A DNA stretch of 64,000 nucleotides from Verrucomicrobiia bacterium DG1235 (lineage in GTDB: Bacteria; Verrucomicrobiota; Verrucomicrobiia; Opitutales; Opitutaceae). Positions within the stretch are counted from its first letter, which is position 1; every line of letters starts with the position of its first letter. Location of the stretch: contig DS990592.1 of NCBI GenBank assembly GCA_000155695.1, positions 940,784 through 1,004,783 of the forward strand. The letters are read 5' to 3'. Below are positions 44,140-54,115 of this stretch, in pieces. The position numbers and the translations under genes are program-made. Under the pieces are notes generated by a model. It searched no databases and had not been told where the DNA came from. It saw only the letters and a program-made list of their open reading frames with translations.

Positions 44140-45219
44140 ATGAGATCCCGACAGCGCTTAATCTGGATCGGCGTTCTGACAGCGTCGCTCACCTTGCCTA
44201 TTGGCTGCCGTAAACCGGAAATCCGTGTTTACGACGTGCCAAAAGACGCGAGCGCGGCCGCTCGTCCACTCGCTCAACCAGCGACGCCCAATCCCCTCGT
44301 TCCACCGGTAGCTTGGACTCCCGCCCCCGCATGGCAGGAGCTTGAACCAACTCAATTCCGCAAGGGCAACTACCTCTTCACTGAGCAGGAAGACTCCGTG
44401 GAGATCACCGTCACTTCCTTCCCCGGCTCGACCGGCGGTATGCTGGCGAACGTGAACCGCTGGCTAAGACAAGCCGCGCTCCCCGAGATCACCGAGGCCG
44501 AGCTTGCCGATCTCGTCGTCGAGTCTCAGCTGACACCCAGCATCCAGGCGTACACCGTGGACCTCAAAGCGAGTGAAGCGACCCCCGACTCCTCGAGAAT
44601 CTTCGCGGCGGTTGTCCCCTTCCAAGGCCAAAGCTGGTTCTTTAAGATGTCTGGTCCCTTCGCCGCCGTGGAATCGCAAATCCCCGCCTTCCAGACCATG
44701 GTCAACGGTCTGAGCTTCGGAAACGCCGCCGAACAAGCAAGCGCGAGCCCCAAAGCCGAATCCGATCAACAACTTGCATTTAGAACGCCGGAAGGATGGA
44801 CGCAGTCCCAAGGTAGTTCCATGCGTATCGCAAGTCTCTCCATCGAAAAGGAAGGACTGCCGCCGGCTGACTTCTCAATCATCGCTTTCCCGGGCGACAC
44901 AGGCGGAGTCGCAGCCAACGTAAACCGCTGGCGACGCCAGATCGGGCTCTCCGACTGGACTGCCGAAGAGGTCATCGCCGCCGCCAAAACGCTCGAAACC
45001 GAAGCCGGCCTCGACTTCCTAATCTTCGATCTCAAGTCCGAAACCGATGGCGAGCAAACTGTAGGTGATGAACGGATACTCGCCGCTATTCTTGAATACT
45101 CTGGCAAATCGTGGTTTTTCAAGCTGCGCGGAGACGCTCTTCTCCTCGACACCCAACAAAACAAATTCCGCGGCCTCCTGCAAAGCGTGCACTTCGACCA
45201 CGAAGGCCACAGCCACTAG
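44140..45219 (+). CDS. Lipoprotein with a duplicated domain, next to cytochrome c biogenesis genes
   Basis: The start is taken at MRSRQRLIWIGVLTASLTLPIGC, which puts the lipobox Cys (PIGC) at residue 23; the frame also opens 12 codons earlier. The mature part holds two copies of one ~130-residue domain: TVTSFPGSTGGMLANVNRWL...QSWFFKMSGP in the first and IIAFPGDTGGVAANVNRWRR...KSWFFKLRGD in the second. The family is unknown to me. It ends 24 bp before ccsB, so it is probably part of that operon and may help cytochrome assembly outside the cytoplasmic membrane. It ends in a His-rich tail (HFDHEGHSH). Confidence 0.84.
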   Translation: MRSRQRLIWIGVLTASLTLPIGCRKPEIRVYDVPKDASAAARPLAQPATPNPLVPPVAWTPAPAWQELEPTQFRKGNYLFTEQEDSVEITVTSFPGSTGGMLANVNRWLRQAALPEITEAELADLVVESQLTPSIQAYTVDLKASEATPDSSRIFAAVVPFQGQSWFFKMSGPFAAVESQIPAFQTMVNGLSFGNAAEQASASPKAESDQQLAFRTPEGWTQSQGSSMRIASLSIEKEGLPPADFSIIAFPGDTGGVAANVNRWRRQIGLSDWTAEEVIAAAKTLETEAGLDFLIFDLKSETDGEQTVGDERILAAILEYSGKSWFFKLRGDALLLDTQQNKFRGLLQSVHFDHEGHSH

Positions 45220-45243
45220 CCAGCTCACCAGCGTCCCAACAAC

Positions 45244-46410
45244 ATGAAGCCACTTTTAAAACTGTTCGCATCCCTCGAAGTCACGCTTGGATGCCTCGTC
45301 CTCGCCATGGTTCTTATCCTTTTCGGAACCCTGGACCAAACGCATCTAGGCATCCACGGAGCCACCGAGAAGTATTTCTACACTGTATTCGTTTTCCAAT
45401 ACATCGAATCCATCGGAATCAATGTCCCCTACATGCCTGGAGGATACCTCATCGGCTTCGTGCTGCTCGTCAACCTTGTGGCGGCGATGATCTATCGATT
45501 CCGCATGAACACCAAGAAGCTCGGTATATGGATGATCCATATCGGTTTCATCATCCTCCTGCTTGGCGAATTCGTCTCGAGCGTATTCCAAGAAGAGGCG
45601 AGCATGACGATCGACGAAGGAGGAACCTCCGACTTCACCGAGAGCTTCCGTTACGCCGAACTCGCCGTCATCGACACCACCTCTCCAGAGACAGATCGCG
45701 TCTACGCCATACCCGAGGCGATGCTCGAGCGAGACCAACAAGTCGAAATCGAGGAACTGCCATTCTACATCAGCATCGACGAGTTCATGCCCAACTCAGT
45801 GCTTCAACGTCGCAGCGACACCGCGCCCAATTCAGCTCGCGTCGTCAATCGCGGCATCGGGCTCGAAGCCTATGCCATACAAGTGCCCGAAACCGGCAAA
45901 ATGGACGATCGCAACAAGCCGGCAATCATCGTCACCCTTTTCGCGAAGAAGCCATCTCCAAGCGGCTCCGAAATTCTCGGCACCTGGCTTGCCCGCGAAT
46001 TCATGCCGCCTCAAAGCTTCTCGTATCAGGGAAGAGACTACACTCTTGAGGTTAGACGCCAACGAGAAGTCATCGACTACTATATTACCTTGAAGGACTT
46101 CAGCCACGACCGCTACCTCGGCACCAACATTCCGAAAAACTTCTCCAGCGACATTACCGTCAATGACAAGCGGACCGGCGTCGAGCAGGACTTCCTGATC
46201 TACATGAATAATCCCCTTCGCTACGATGACCTCACATTCTATCAGCAGGGCTTCATGAACGATGACAAGACGACCATACTGCAAGTGGTACGAAACCCGG
46301 GACGCAGCCTCCCCTACATCTCCTGCTCTATCATGACACTAGGCCTCGTCGTTCAATTTGGCCTTAGCCTAAACCGCTTTTCCGGCAAAAGAAAGAAAGC
46401 CAACGCATGA
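45244..46410 (+). CDS. ccsB: Cytochrome c biogenesis protein, ResB/CcsB-like
   Basis: The 388-residue product has an N-terminal helix LFASLEVTLGCLVLAMVLIL, two more helices, a periplasmic domain of ~240 residues (starting EEASMTIDEGGTSDF) and a C-terminal helix (SCSIMTLGLVVQFGLSL). This is the ResB layout of System II cytochrome c assembly, in which ResB/CcsB and CcsA form the complex that moves haem outward and attaches it to apocytochrome. Conserved haem-ligand His residues are not certain from the sequence alone. It overlaps ccsA by 4 bp (ATGA). Confidence 0.9.
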   Translation: MKPLLKLFASLEVTLGCLVLAMVLILFGTLDQTHLGIHGATEKYFYTVFVFQYIESIGINVPYMPGGYLIGFVLLVNLVAAMIYRFRMNTKKLGIWMIHIGFIILLLGEFVSSVFQEEASMTIDEGGTSDFTESFRYAELAVIDTTSPETDRVYAIPEAMLERDQQVEIEELPFYISIDEFMPNSVLQRRSDTAPNSARVVNRGIGLEAYAIQVPETGKMDDRNKPAIIVTLFAKKPSPSGSEILGTWLAREFMPPQSFSYQGRDYTLEVRRQREVIDYYITLKDFSHDRYLGTNIPKNFSSDITVNDKRTGVEQDFLIYMNNPLRYDDLTFYQQGFMNDDKTTILQVVRNPGRSLPYISCSIMTLGLVVQFGLSLNRFSGKRKKANA

Positions 46411-48299
46411 AACGTAGCATCGCCACCATTTCATCCCTGATCATCCTCTTCTTGTTCAGCTACTCGAACTACAAGAAGCAGACACCAAAATCAGAATACG
46501 ACTTCGACCTCCTCGGCCGAACCCCAGTCGTCATGAACGGACGAGTGCAGCCACTCGATTCCGTCGCTCGAAACACATTGCTCGCTTTCAACGGGAAACG
46601 AACCGCCACCTACCAAGACGGCACGCGTCACAAGTCTATCGAATGGCTCGCCGAAGTGCTCTTCGATCCAGCGAAAGCGGTTGATCGTCCTGTATTCAGA
46701 ATTCATGACGACGGCCTAAGAGCCATTCTCCCATACAAGGAACCGAAAAAACAAGAGTCAGCCATTAAGGGAATGCTTCTCGGCTCGGGCAGCAGCCACC
46801 ACTACTTCTCCTTCAACGAAATTAAGGACGTATTCGAAAAGATCCGACAAGACGCAGTCGAAGCCTCCGATCTGGAGGATGTTCACCGCACCCGCTACCA
46901 GCGCTCAGCCATAAACCTGGCGAAAAACGTGATGCGATTCTTCAATCTAACGCACACGGTCCACCACGGAGAAACTCCCAGCTTCCTCGAAGAGCTCGCC
47001 GTGCTGAAAAGCATCGTGCCGGAAGCGATCGCAGAAACGGAGAAGCAGCGCAGCGGAGAGGAGTTCAACACAGAGAGCATCAGCGCCATGCTCAGCTTTA
47101 TGCAAGTCTATCGGGGATTCGAAGCGGAAGCCATCTTCTTCACTCACCCGCAGCCACCCGTCGAAGGGGAACAGACATGGGACAAGATGAGTGTCGCCCT
47201 CGATGAAATCACGCGTGACGGAGTTCCAAGCGAGATCACTATTCACTACGCGACCCTCGTGGATTCATACCGCCAGGGCGACGTGGCTAACTTTAACGAA
47301 GCCCTTCCCAAGCTCTACGCCGCCGTCACAGGCGTCGATGCAAAGGCCGCGAGCAAAGCGAGGGCCGAGCAGCAATTCAACTACCTCGAGCCCTTCTATC
47401 TATCCATCGTTGGTTACGTTATCGTGCTCCTGCTGGCGATCTTCTCTTGGGTCACCCTCCCAGAATCGCTCAGTCGTGCCGCGTTCTGGACCACCTTCGC
47501 CACCTTCCTGATTCATACTTCGGGAATCGGATACCGCATGTACATCATAGGGTACGCCCCGGTAATCAACCTGTACTCCTCCGCCATCTTCGTCGGATGG
47601 GGAGCCGTGCTGCTGGCGATGGTTATCGAGCGCCTTTTCAAGAACGGCATCGGCAACTTCGTGGCAGCCATCATCGGCATCGCGTCGCTTACCGTAGCCA
47701 TTCACCTGATTGACGAGACAAACACCGACACCCTCGAGCAAATGAAAGCCGTGCTCGACTCGAACTTCTGGCTCTTCACTCACGTGCTCATAATCACCCT
47801 GGGCTACGCCTCCACCTTCTTCGCGGGTTTCATCGGCCTGGCCTACGTCCTACTCGGCATCACGACCAATCTCATCAACGAAAAGATGCAGAAGACGCTC
47901 CTCTCCATCGTGTACGGCATCGTCTGCTTTTCTACTCTGTTCAGCTTTGTTGGCACCATTCTCGGAGGCATCTGGGCCGACCAATCATGGGGACGCTTCT
48001 GGGGCTGGGACCCGAAGGAAAACGGAGCCATTCTCCTCGTTCTTTGGAACATCATCATCCTGCACGCCCGATGGGGTGGCTTCGCCAAAACCCGCGGTCT
48101 CATGACCATGGCAATTTTCGGAAACGTCGTCACAAGCTGGTCATGGATGGGCACGAATATGCTGGGCATCGGCCTCCACTCCTACGGCTTTATGAACTCC
48201 GCCTTTCACTACCTGCTTGGATTCTGGGTGTCACAGCTCCTCGTGATCGCTCTGGCCTACCTTCCATCAAAATTCTGGAAAAGCCCAATCAAAGCCTAG
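46407..48299 (+). CDS. ccsA: Cytochrome c haem lyase, CcsA/ResC-like
   Basis: The 630-residue product has a first hydrophobic segment (IATISSLIILFLFSYS), a periplasmic domain of ~310 residues, then about eight helices with the haem-handling signature WGRFWGWDPKENGAILLVLW. Conserved His residues lie in HTSGIGYRMY, FTHVLIITLG and GLHSYGF. The long N-terminal extracytoplasmic part is larger than in typical CcsA proteins and resembles the ResB-CcsA-type extensions of Bacteroidota/Verrucomicrobiota. It acts with the CcsB-like protein encoded directly before it. Confidence 0.92.
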   Translation: MKRSIATISSLIILFLFSYSNYKKQTPKSEYDFDLLGRTPVVMNGRVQPLDSVARNTLLAFNGKRTATYQDGTRHKSIEWLAEVLFDPAKAVDRPVFRIHDDGLRAILPYKEPKKQESAIKGMLLGSGSSHHYFSFNEIKDVFEKIRQDAVEASDLEDVHRTRYQRSAINLAKNVMRFFNLTHTVHHGETPSFLEELAVLKSIVPEAIAETEKQRSGEEFNTESISAMLSFMQVYRGFEAEAIFFTHPQPPVEGEQTWDKMSVALDEITRDGVPSEITIHYATLVDSYRQGDVANFNEALPKLYAAVTGVDAKAASKARAEQQFNYLEPFYLSIVGYVIVLLLAIFSWVTLPESLSRAAFWTTFATFLIHTSGIGYRMYIIGYAPVINLYSSAIFVGWGAVLLAMVIERLFKNGIGNFVAAIIGIASLTVAIHLIDETNTDTLEQMKAVLDSNFWLFTHVLIITLGYASTFFAGFIGLAYVLLGITTNLINEKMQKTLLSIVYGIVCFSTLFSFVGTILGGIWADQSWGRFWGWDPKENGAILLVLWNIIILHARWGGFAKTRGLMTMAIFGNVVTSWSWMGTNMLGIGLHSYGFMNSAFHYLLGFWVSQLLVIALAYLPSKFWKSPIKA

Positions 48300-48364
48300 C
48301 TCATTCTCGCCCTTCGCAGAATAGTCCACATCGCCATCGCCTATATGCCTAACCGCCAAGCAGC

Positions 48365-48712
48365 ATGCCCAACCGCTCCCCAATCGAATTGATCCCAGGG
48401 CAGAAACTCTCCGACGACGTATATAACCTAGACGGGAAACGCCTCTTCGCAGTCGGCACTGAACTAAACGAGGAACGCATCGAAATCCTCATGATGTGGG
48501 GAGTCGAGAAGGTAAGCATCGACGGTTCCGAGGACTCAAGCGATTCCGTATCCGTGCGCCGCATCTCCGACACCGTAAAACACGATGCGGAAATCGTCGT
48601 CCAGGAACGCTTCAAACTCGTCAAATCCTCCCATCCCGTTGTGGCAGCCATGCGTGAGATTGCAGTTATCGAAGCAGCAAAGTCCTCAGACCGCCCGCAC
48701 AATCAGTCGTGA
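48365..48712 (+). CDS. Small conserved hypothetical protein before HDOD gene
   Basis: The 115-residue acidic product has no membrane segment. The N-terminal region (IELIPGQKLSDDVYNLDGKRLFAVGTEL, then ERIEILMMWGVEKVSIDG) resembles the short domain found in front of HD-GYP/HDOD proteins. Its stop overlaps the GTG start of the HDOD gene (GTGA), so the two are translationally coupled and may once have been a single protein. The function is otherwise unknown. Confidence 0.78.
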   Translation: MPNRSPIELIPGQKLSDDVYNLDGKRLFAVGTELNEERIEILMMWGVEKVSIDGSEDSSDSVSVRRISDTVKHDAEIVVQERFKLVKSSHPVVAAMREIAVIEAAKSSDRPHNQS

Positions 48713-49560
48713 ATACACCTCTACATCCGAAACTTCTAGATCAGGAGAAATTCCCCCCGCTCGACCTCTTGAGCATAGCGATAGAAAACGCAGTCGAAAG
48801 CCCAGAATCCTCCTTCGAAGACATAGCGCACATCGTCGAATCCAATCCAAACATCTCCGCCCGACTTCTCAATCTCGCCAATAGCGATTTCTACAACTAT
48901 CCGATCCCTGTAGCAAACGTGCCCGACGCCCTCAGCGTCATTGGCCTGCGTAACACCCGAAACCTAAGCATCGCCCTCACCCTCACTCGGCAATTCGAGC
49001 CTTCTGCGGGCTTTCCAGTGCCCATCGAGCAATTCTGGCGACACAACATAGCAGTCGGACTCTGCACCAGGATCATCGCCCTCGAATGCCGAGAAGCGAA
49101 TACCGAACGGTACTTCTTCGCCGGCTTGCTGCACAAAATCAGTCGCCCGCTCATCGCTCAAATGTTCCCGAGCCAGGCAAAGGACATTTTCGAACGTACC
49201 CAAAATACCGGTACACATTACCAAAACGCTGCCCGAGCTTCTCTAGGCTTCGAAGAATCCGAGGTCGGAGCCGCAGCCCTTCACCACTGGAGATTTCCAG
49301 AAAACATAAGCACGCTCGTCAGACACTACAACAAGCCGGTGCTCGCGCGCCACCACGTCCGAGGAGTCAGCTTCGTCCACATAGCGAACTTTATAGTCTC
49401 CGCCCTGCAACTCGGATACTCCGGAGATCGCTACGTGCCTGACTTTTCAGAGTCAGCTTGGGGATTCGCCAAATTCGAAGACGCAAAATTAACAAGCGTC
49501 GTCGAAGAACTCCTTCGACAACTGGACAGCGTCTGCCACGTTTTTCTCGATCCTCTGTAA
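48709..49560 (+). CDS. HDOD domain signalling protein
   Basis: The start is the GTG in the GTGA overlap with the preceding gene; no nearer ATG fits. The 283 residues form an HDOD domain ([73 protein letters not shown]). HDOD proteins are HD-related but usually lack phosphodiesterase activity and instead relay signals to kinases or sigma factors. The hybrid kinase gene follows 10 bp later, supporting a shared pathway. Confidence 0.9.
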   Translation: MNTPLHPKLLDQEKFPPLDLLSIAIENAVESPESSFEDIAHIVESNPNISARLLNLANSDFYNYPIPVANVPDALSVIGLRNTRNLSIALTLTRQFEPSAGFPVPIEQFWRHNIAVGLCTRIIALECREANTERYFFAGLLHKISRPLIAQMFPSQAKDIFERTQNTGTHYQNAARASLGFEESEVGAAALHHWRFPENISTLVRHYNKPVLARHHVRGVSFVHIANFIVSALQLGYSGDRYVPDFSESAWGFAKFEDAKLTSVVEELLRQLDSVCHVFLDPL

Positions 49561-49570
49561 GGAACAAGGA

Positions 49571-51289
49571 ATGGAATCGAAATACCAGGAAAAGCACGAG
49601 CACCTGCAAAGCCGCTTCGAAACGCTCGACTTCTTTCAGAGGAAGCTACGCGAAGCCTACACCAAGCACGAGGTCATCCAAGTCACTGAAAACGAATTGG
49701 ACAGCATCCAAGACTTCGCAACCTTCGGATTCTACCTCGTCGACGACAAAGAAGGCGGATTCGAACTCCATAGAACGCAACCGGCCAAGAACTACACGAC
49801 CCTCCAGTCCGTAGTCAAACGATCAATACGACAAGGAGCATTCGCATGGGCGCTTCGCCAGCAAAAACCCCTTTTCTGGCTCGATGACGAGACGGGCTTC
49901 AAGCTGATGCTCCATGCCCTCACCACTCGCGAACATACCCTAGGCATGTTCATCGGACTTTTCGACAAGGCGAATCCGAGCGAGCAGCACAATATCGTAC
50001 TCAATCAAATCTCGCTGACCCTCACGCTCACCGCGACCACCCTCGATAGCCTCGCCCTCCGCGAAGAACTCCAACTGCAAAACCGCAGCCTGGAAGAAAC
50101 CGTCGCCAAACGCACAGCCGCCTTCCTAAAAGCCAAAGACGAAGCCGAACAGGCGAACATGGCGAAAAGCGAGTTTCTCGCGATGATGAGTCACGAACTT
50201 CGCACACCTATGAACGGTGTCATCGGATTTGCATCTCTGCTTCTAGAAACTCAGATGGACGACGAGCAAACCGACTTCGTCGAAACCATCCGCAATTCTG
50301 GAGACTCGCTGCTCTCCATCATCAACGACATTCTCGACTTCTCAAAAATCGAAGCCGGACGAGAAGAGCTAGAGCTCGTCAGCTTCAACCTCCAGAACAC
50401 CCTTCAAGAAGTCATCAGCATCACCACCCCGATCGCTTCCGAGAAAGAGCTCAAACTCGATCTGGAATATTCAGACGCTCTTCCTGAATATGTCATAGGA
50501 GACCCGGGAAAACTACGCCAAGTCGTTCTCAACCTAGTTAGCAACGCGATCAAGTTCACTCCTGATGGCGGCGTCACGATCACTGCTACACCAAACAGCA
50601 ACAGTGACACCCACTCAATGGTCCGTATCGCTGTTTCGGATACAGGTATCGGCATATCAAAAGAAGTTCAAAAACGCTTGTTCCACCCTTTCACCCAAGC
50701 AGATTCCTCCACCCGACGCAAACACGGCGGAACTGGACTGGGTCTCGTCATCTCGAAACGACTTTCAGAAATGATGGGAGGAGACATCACCATCGACAGC
50801 TCCCCGGGGGAAGGCTCCACCTTCAACTTCACTGCCTACCTCGAAGCCAGCGTCCAACAAGAAGAACAGTTCTTTGATCACCCTCTCCTAACGGAAAACA
50901 CCGATGGCCATCGCAAACAAAAGATCCTCGTCGCCGAAGACAACGTCGGCAACCAGAAGCTCATCCTTGGCATGCTCAAAAAAATCGGGCTCCACGCCGA
51001 CACTGCCAACAACGGAATAGAGGCCTTAAACCTCTTTCAAAAAGGTGGGTACGATCTCATTCTCATGGACTGCCAAATGCCGGAAATGGACGGCTTCGAA
51101 ACCACCGCAGAAATCCGAAAGCTTGAGAAAAAGACAGGAACCCACACTCCGATCATCGCCCTAACCGCCCTCTCTCTTCAAGGAGCGCGGGAGCGCTGCC
51201 TCGAGGTAGGAATGGACGACTACCTGTCCAAACCACTGGAGATCAAACCACTCGCGGCCACCCTGAGCAAGTGGACCCATTTGTCATAG
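49571..51289 (+). CDS. Soluble hybrid sensor histidine kinase
   Basis: The 572-residue product lacks membrane helices. Residues 1-170 form a GAF-like sensory part, then comes a coiled-coil linker ([23 protein letters not shown]). The kinase core has the phospho-His in [18 protein letters not shown], then [43 protein letters not shown] receiver domain closes the protein ([12 protein letters not shown], phospho-Asp in [13 protein letters not shown], Lys in DYLSKPLEI). It belongs with the HDOD gene before it. No HPt or output regulator is adjacent. It converges on clpB, with 6 bp between stops. Confidence 0.93.
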   Translation: MESKYQEKHEHLQSRFETLDFFQRKLREAYTKHEVIQVTENELDSIQDFATFGFYLVDDKEGGFELHRTQPAKNYTTLQSVVKRSIRQGAFAWALRQQKPLFWLDDETGFKLMLHALTTREHTLGMFIGLFDKANPSEQHNIVLNQISLTLTLTATTLDSLALREELQLQNRSLEETVAKRTAAFLKAKDEAEQANMAKSEFLAMMSHELRTPMNGVIGFASLLLETQMDDEQTDFVETIRNSGDSLLSIINDILDFSKIEAGREELELVSFNLQNTLQEVISITTPIASEKELKLDLEYSDALPEYVIGDPGKLRQVVLNLVSNAIKFTPDGGVTITATPNSNSDTHSMVRIAVSDTGIGISKEVQKRLFHPFTQADSSTRRKHGGTGLGLVISKRLSEMMGGDITIDSSPGEGSTFNFTAYLEASVQQEEQFFDHPLLTENTDGHRKQKILVAEDNVGNQKLILGMLKKIGLHADTANNGIEALNLFQKGGYDLILMDCQMPEMDGFETTAEIRKLEKKTGTHTPIIALTALSLQGARERCLEVGMDDYLSKPLEIKPLAATLSKWTHLS

Positions 51290-51295
51290 AATCAG

Positions 51296-53864
51296 CTAAG
51301 AGCCCGCTAGCTTCAGAGAACCGTCTTCCACGATGAATCGAGCCGTAGCGCCATCGCTAATCTCTCCTGAAATTATAGCCTTCGCCAGATCCGTCTGAAT
51401 CGAGCGCTGAATAAACCTCCGCAGCGGACGAGCTCCATAGACAGGATCAAATCCCTTAACCGCCACCCACTTCAACGCCGCGTCATCTAGCTCGACCGTG
51501 ATGCGGCGTTCCTCGAGGTTTCGATTTAGATCCGCCAGCAGAAGCACCACAATCTTCTCGATATCCTCCAGATCCAGCGGCTTGAAAATCACCGTCTCGT
51601 CGATCCGATTCAAAAACTCGGGACGAAAATGATGGCGCAGCTCAGTCATCACCGACTCTTTGGTCGACTCGGACAACGCCCCGCCACCTTGCTCAAGCAA
51701 GAACTGGCTACCGAGATTCGATGTCATAATGACAATCGTATTCTTAAAGTCCACCATGCGGCCCTGCGAGTCCGTCACGCGGCCATCATCCAATATCTGT
51801 AACATGATATTAAATACATCTGCGTGCGCCTTCTCAACTTCGTCGAAGAGAACGACCGAGTAAGGCTTACGTCGCACCGCTTCAGTGAGCTGTCCACCCT
51901 CCTCATATCCGACATAGCCGGGAGGAGCGCCGATCAAGCGAGAAACCGCATGACGCTCCATGTATTCACTCATGTCGATGCGAACAATAGCGTCCTCACT
52001 GTCGAAAAGCGTACTGGCTAGGGTCTTCACGAGCTCCGTCTTTCCAACGCCCGTCGGACCGAGAAAGATAAAGCTGCCAATGGGTCTACGCGGATCCTTG
52101 ATCCCAGCTCGAGCCCGTAGTATCGCTTCGGATACATAGCGTATCGCGTCAGGCTGACCAATCACCCTCTCTTCCAAGGCGCTGTCGAGATGGAGAAGCT
52201 TCTGCCGCTCGCCTTCCACCAGTTTCGAAACGGGCACTCCGGTCCACTTGGACACGATATCCGCTATCTGATCCTGCGAAACCTCCTCCTTTAATAGCGA
52301 GCGCTCGCTGTGCTTCGCTTCTGCTGCCGCAAGTTCCTCCTCGAGATGAGGCAAACGACCGTGCTTCAACTCCGCCGCCTTGTTCAAGTCGTAGGCGCGC
52401 TCCGCAATCTCTATTTCGGACTTCGTCGTCTCGATCGATTCGCGAAGTTTTTGCAGTTGGGAAATGACCTCCTTTTCGCTGGTCCATATCTGACGTTGAG
52501 CCTTTTCCTCTTCACGATGTCAGCAATCTCCCGCTGCACCCCGACAGCGCTCCTTCGATGCAGTATCCTTTTCCTGTATAGAGCGCTTCTCGATCTCAGC
52601 TGCATAGTCGCGGTAGCGATCGAGCTCTCAGCAACTGTCAGCTCCGTGCGATCGCGCGCAGCTCGTCGACTAGATCGATCGCTTTATCAGGCAAAAACCG
52701 ATCCGTGATATAGCGGTTCGAAAGCACCGTCGCGCTCACCAAAGCATTATCTTGAATCCGTACCCCGTGGTGAACTTCGAAGCGCTCCTTCAAGCCGCGC
52801 AAAATCGAAATCGTGTCTTCCACCGAAGGCTGCTCAACCAGTACGCTTTGAAAGCGTCGCTCCAAAGCCGCGTCCTTTTCGATGTACTGACGGTATTCGT
52901 CGAGCGTTGTCGCTCCAATACAGTGCAGCTCGCCGCGGGCCAACATTGGCTTCAGCAAATTGCCAGCGTCCATCGCCCCGTCGGTCTTGCCCGCTCCCAC
53001 GATCGTATGCAGCTCATCGATGAAAAGTAGTATCTGCCCCTCGCTCGACTTGACCTCCTGCAGCACCGCTTTGAGACGCTCTTCGAATTCACCGCGGAAC
53101 TTCGCTCCCGCCACCAAGGCTCCCATATCGAGCGAAAACACCGTGCGGTCCTTCAAGCCCTCGGGCACGTCGCCACGAACGATTCGCTGGGCCAAGCCCT
53201 CCGCTATAGCAGTCTTGCCCACGCCGGGCTCTCCAATGAGAACCGGGTTGTTTTTTGTCTTGCGTGAGAGGATACGGATTACGCGACGAATCTCATCATC
53301 ACGCCCAATCACCGGATCCATCTTTCCGGAACGCGCTCGCTCCACTAAATCAGTGCCATATTTCTCCAGCGCTTGATAAGTCGATTCTGGATTCTGCGAA
53401 GTGACTCGCTGGTTCCCGCGCACCGACTTCAACGCTCCTAGAATCTTGGCTCTATCCAATTCAAAACTCTTGAACAGCTTTGCCAGTGACGCTGGCTTGA
53501 GTACCGTTGCGAGAGCGAGAAAAACATGCTCTACGCTGATGTATTCGTCTTTCAATGACGATGCTTCCTCTTCCGCCTTCGTATAGACTTCATTCGCGGC
53601 TTGCGTGATGAAGATCTTAGAACTGTCCACGCTTCCCGATACTTTAGGAAGCTTTTCGAGCTCCCTATCAAGAGCTAGCGACAACGCGCTTGCAGCAATA
53701 TCCAGCTTCTTAAGCACGCCCTGCACAATGCCCTTTTCCTGATCAACCAGAGCGGCCAGCAAATGCAATGTGTCAACCTCCGTATTCTGTTTACGTCGGG
53801 ATATGCTCTGAGCCTCGGTCAAAGCGTTGCGGGCCATTTCGGTAAGTCTATTTGGATCAATCAT
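51296..53864 (-). pseudogene. clpB: ClpB disaggregase, coding frame broken in the middle domain
   Basis: The first part (53864-52638, 408 residues) holds the N domain and first AAA+ module (Walker [15 protein letters not shown], Walker [14 protein letters not shown]). It ends [11 protein letters not shown] where a run of coiled-coil residues should follow. The second part (to 51296) holds the rest of the middle domain ([18 protein letters not shown]) and the second AAA+ module ([35 protein letters not shown]). Between ~52510 and 52665, recognisable ClpB peptides appear in all three frames, e.g. IEKRS, KDTASKER, REIAD and [14 protein letters not shown], so several single-base losses are needed. 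The flanks are perfectly conserved, which points either to a sequence error cluster or a very recent knock-out. An AGGAGG site precedes the start. Confidence 0.85.
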
Positions 53865-54048
53865 TTCGGGTACTTCCTCCTAATCGGATCTATTCGCACA
53901 TTCCGTACCGGTAATTCGCATTTTGAGAAGACGCCCTAAAAACTCTAAAGCAACATTCTCTTCATCAATCTAACTCATTCATCTACAACATGCTAGCTAA
54001 TTATGAATGCTTGCTAAATCCACATTCAATCCCTCCGTAATCAAGCGC

Positions 54049-54079
54049 AAAAAAAAGGCCAGCGTGTCAGGCTGGCCTT
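54049..54079 (-). terminator. Terminator after the symporter gene
   Basis: The stem GGCCAGC / GCTGGCC has a 7-base loop and is followed on the minus strand by eight T. Confidence 0.9.
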
Positions 54080-54115
54080 CGAAAATGCTAATGCGCGTCT
54101 CTCTGACACACTACC

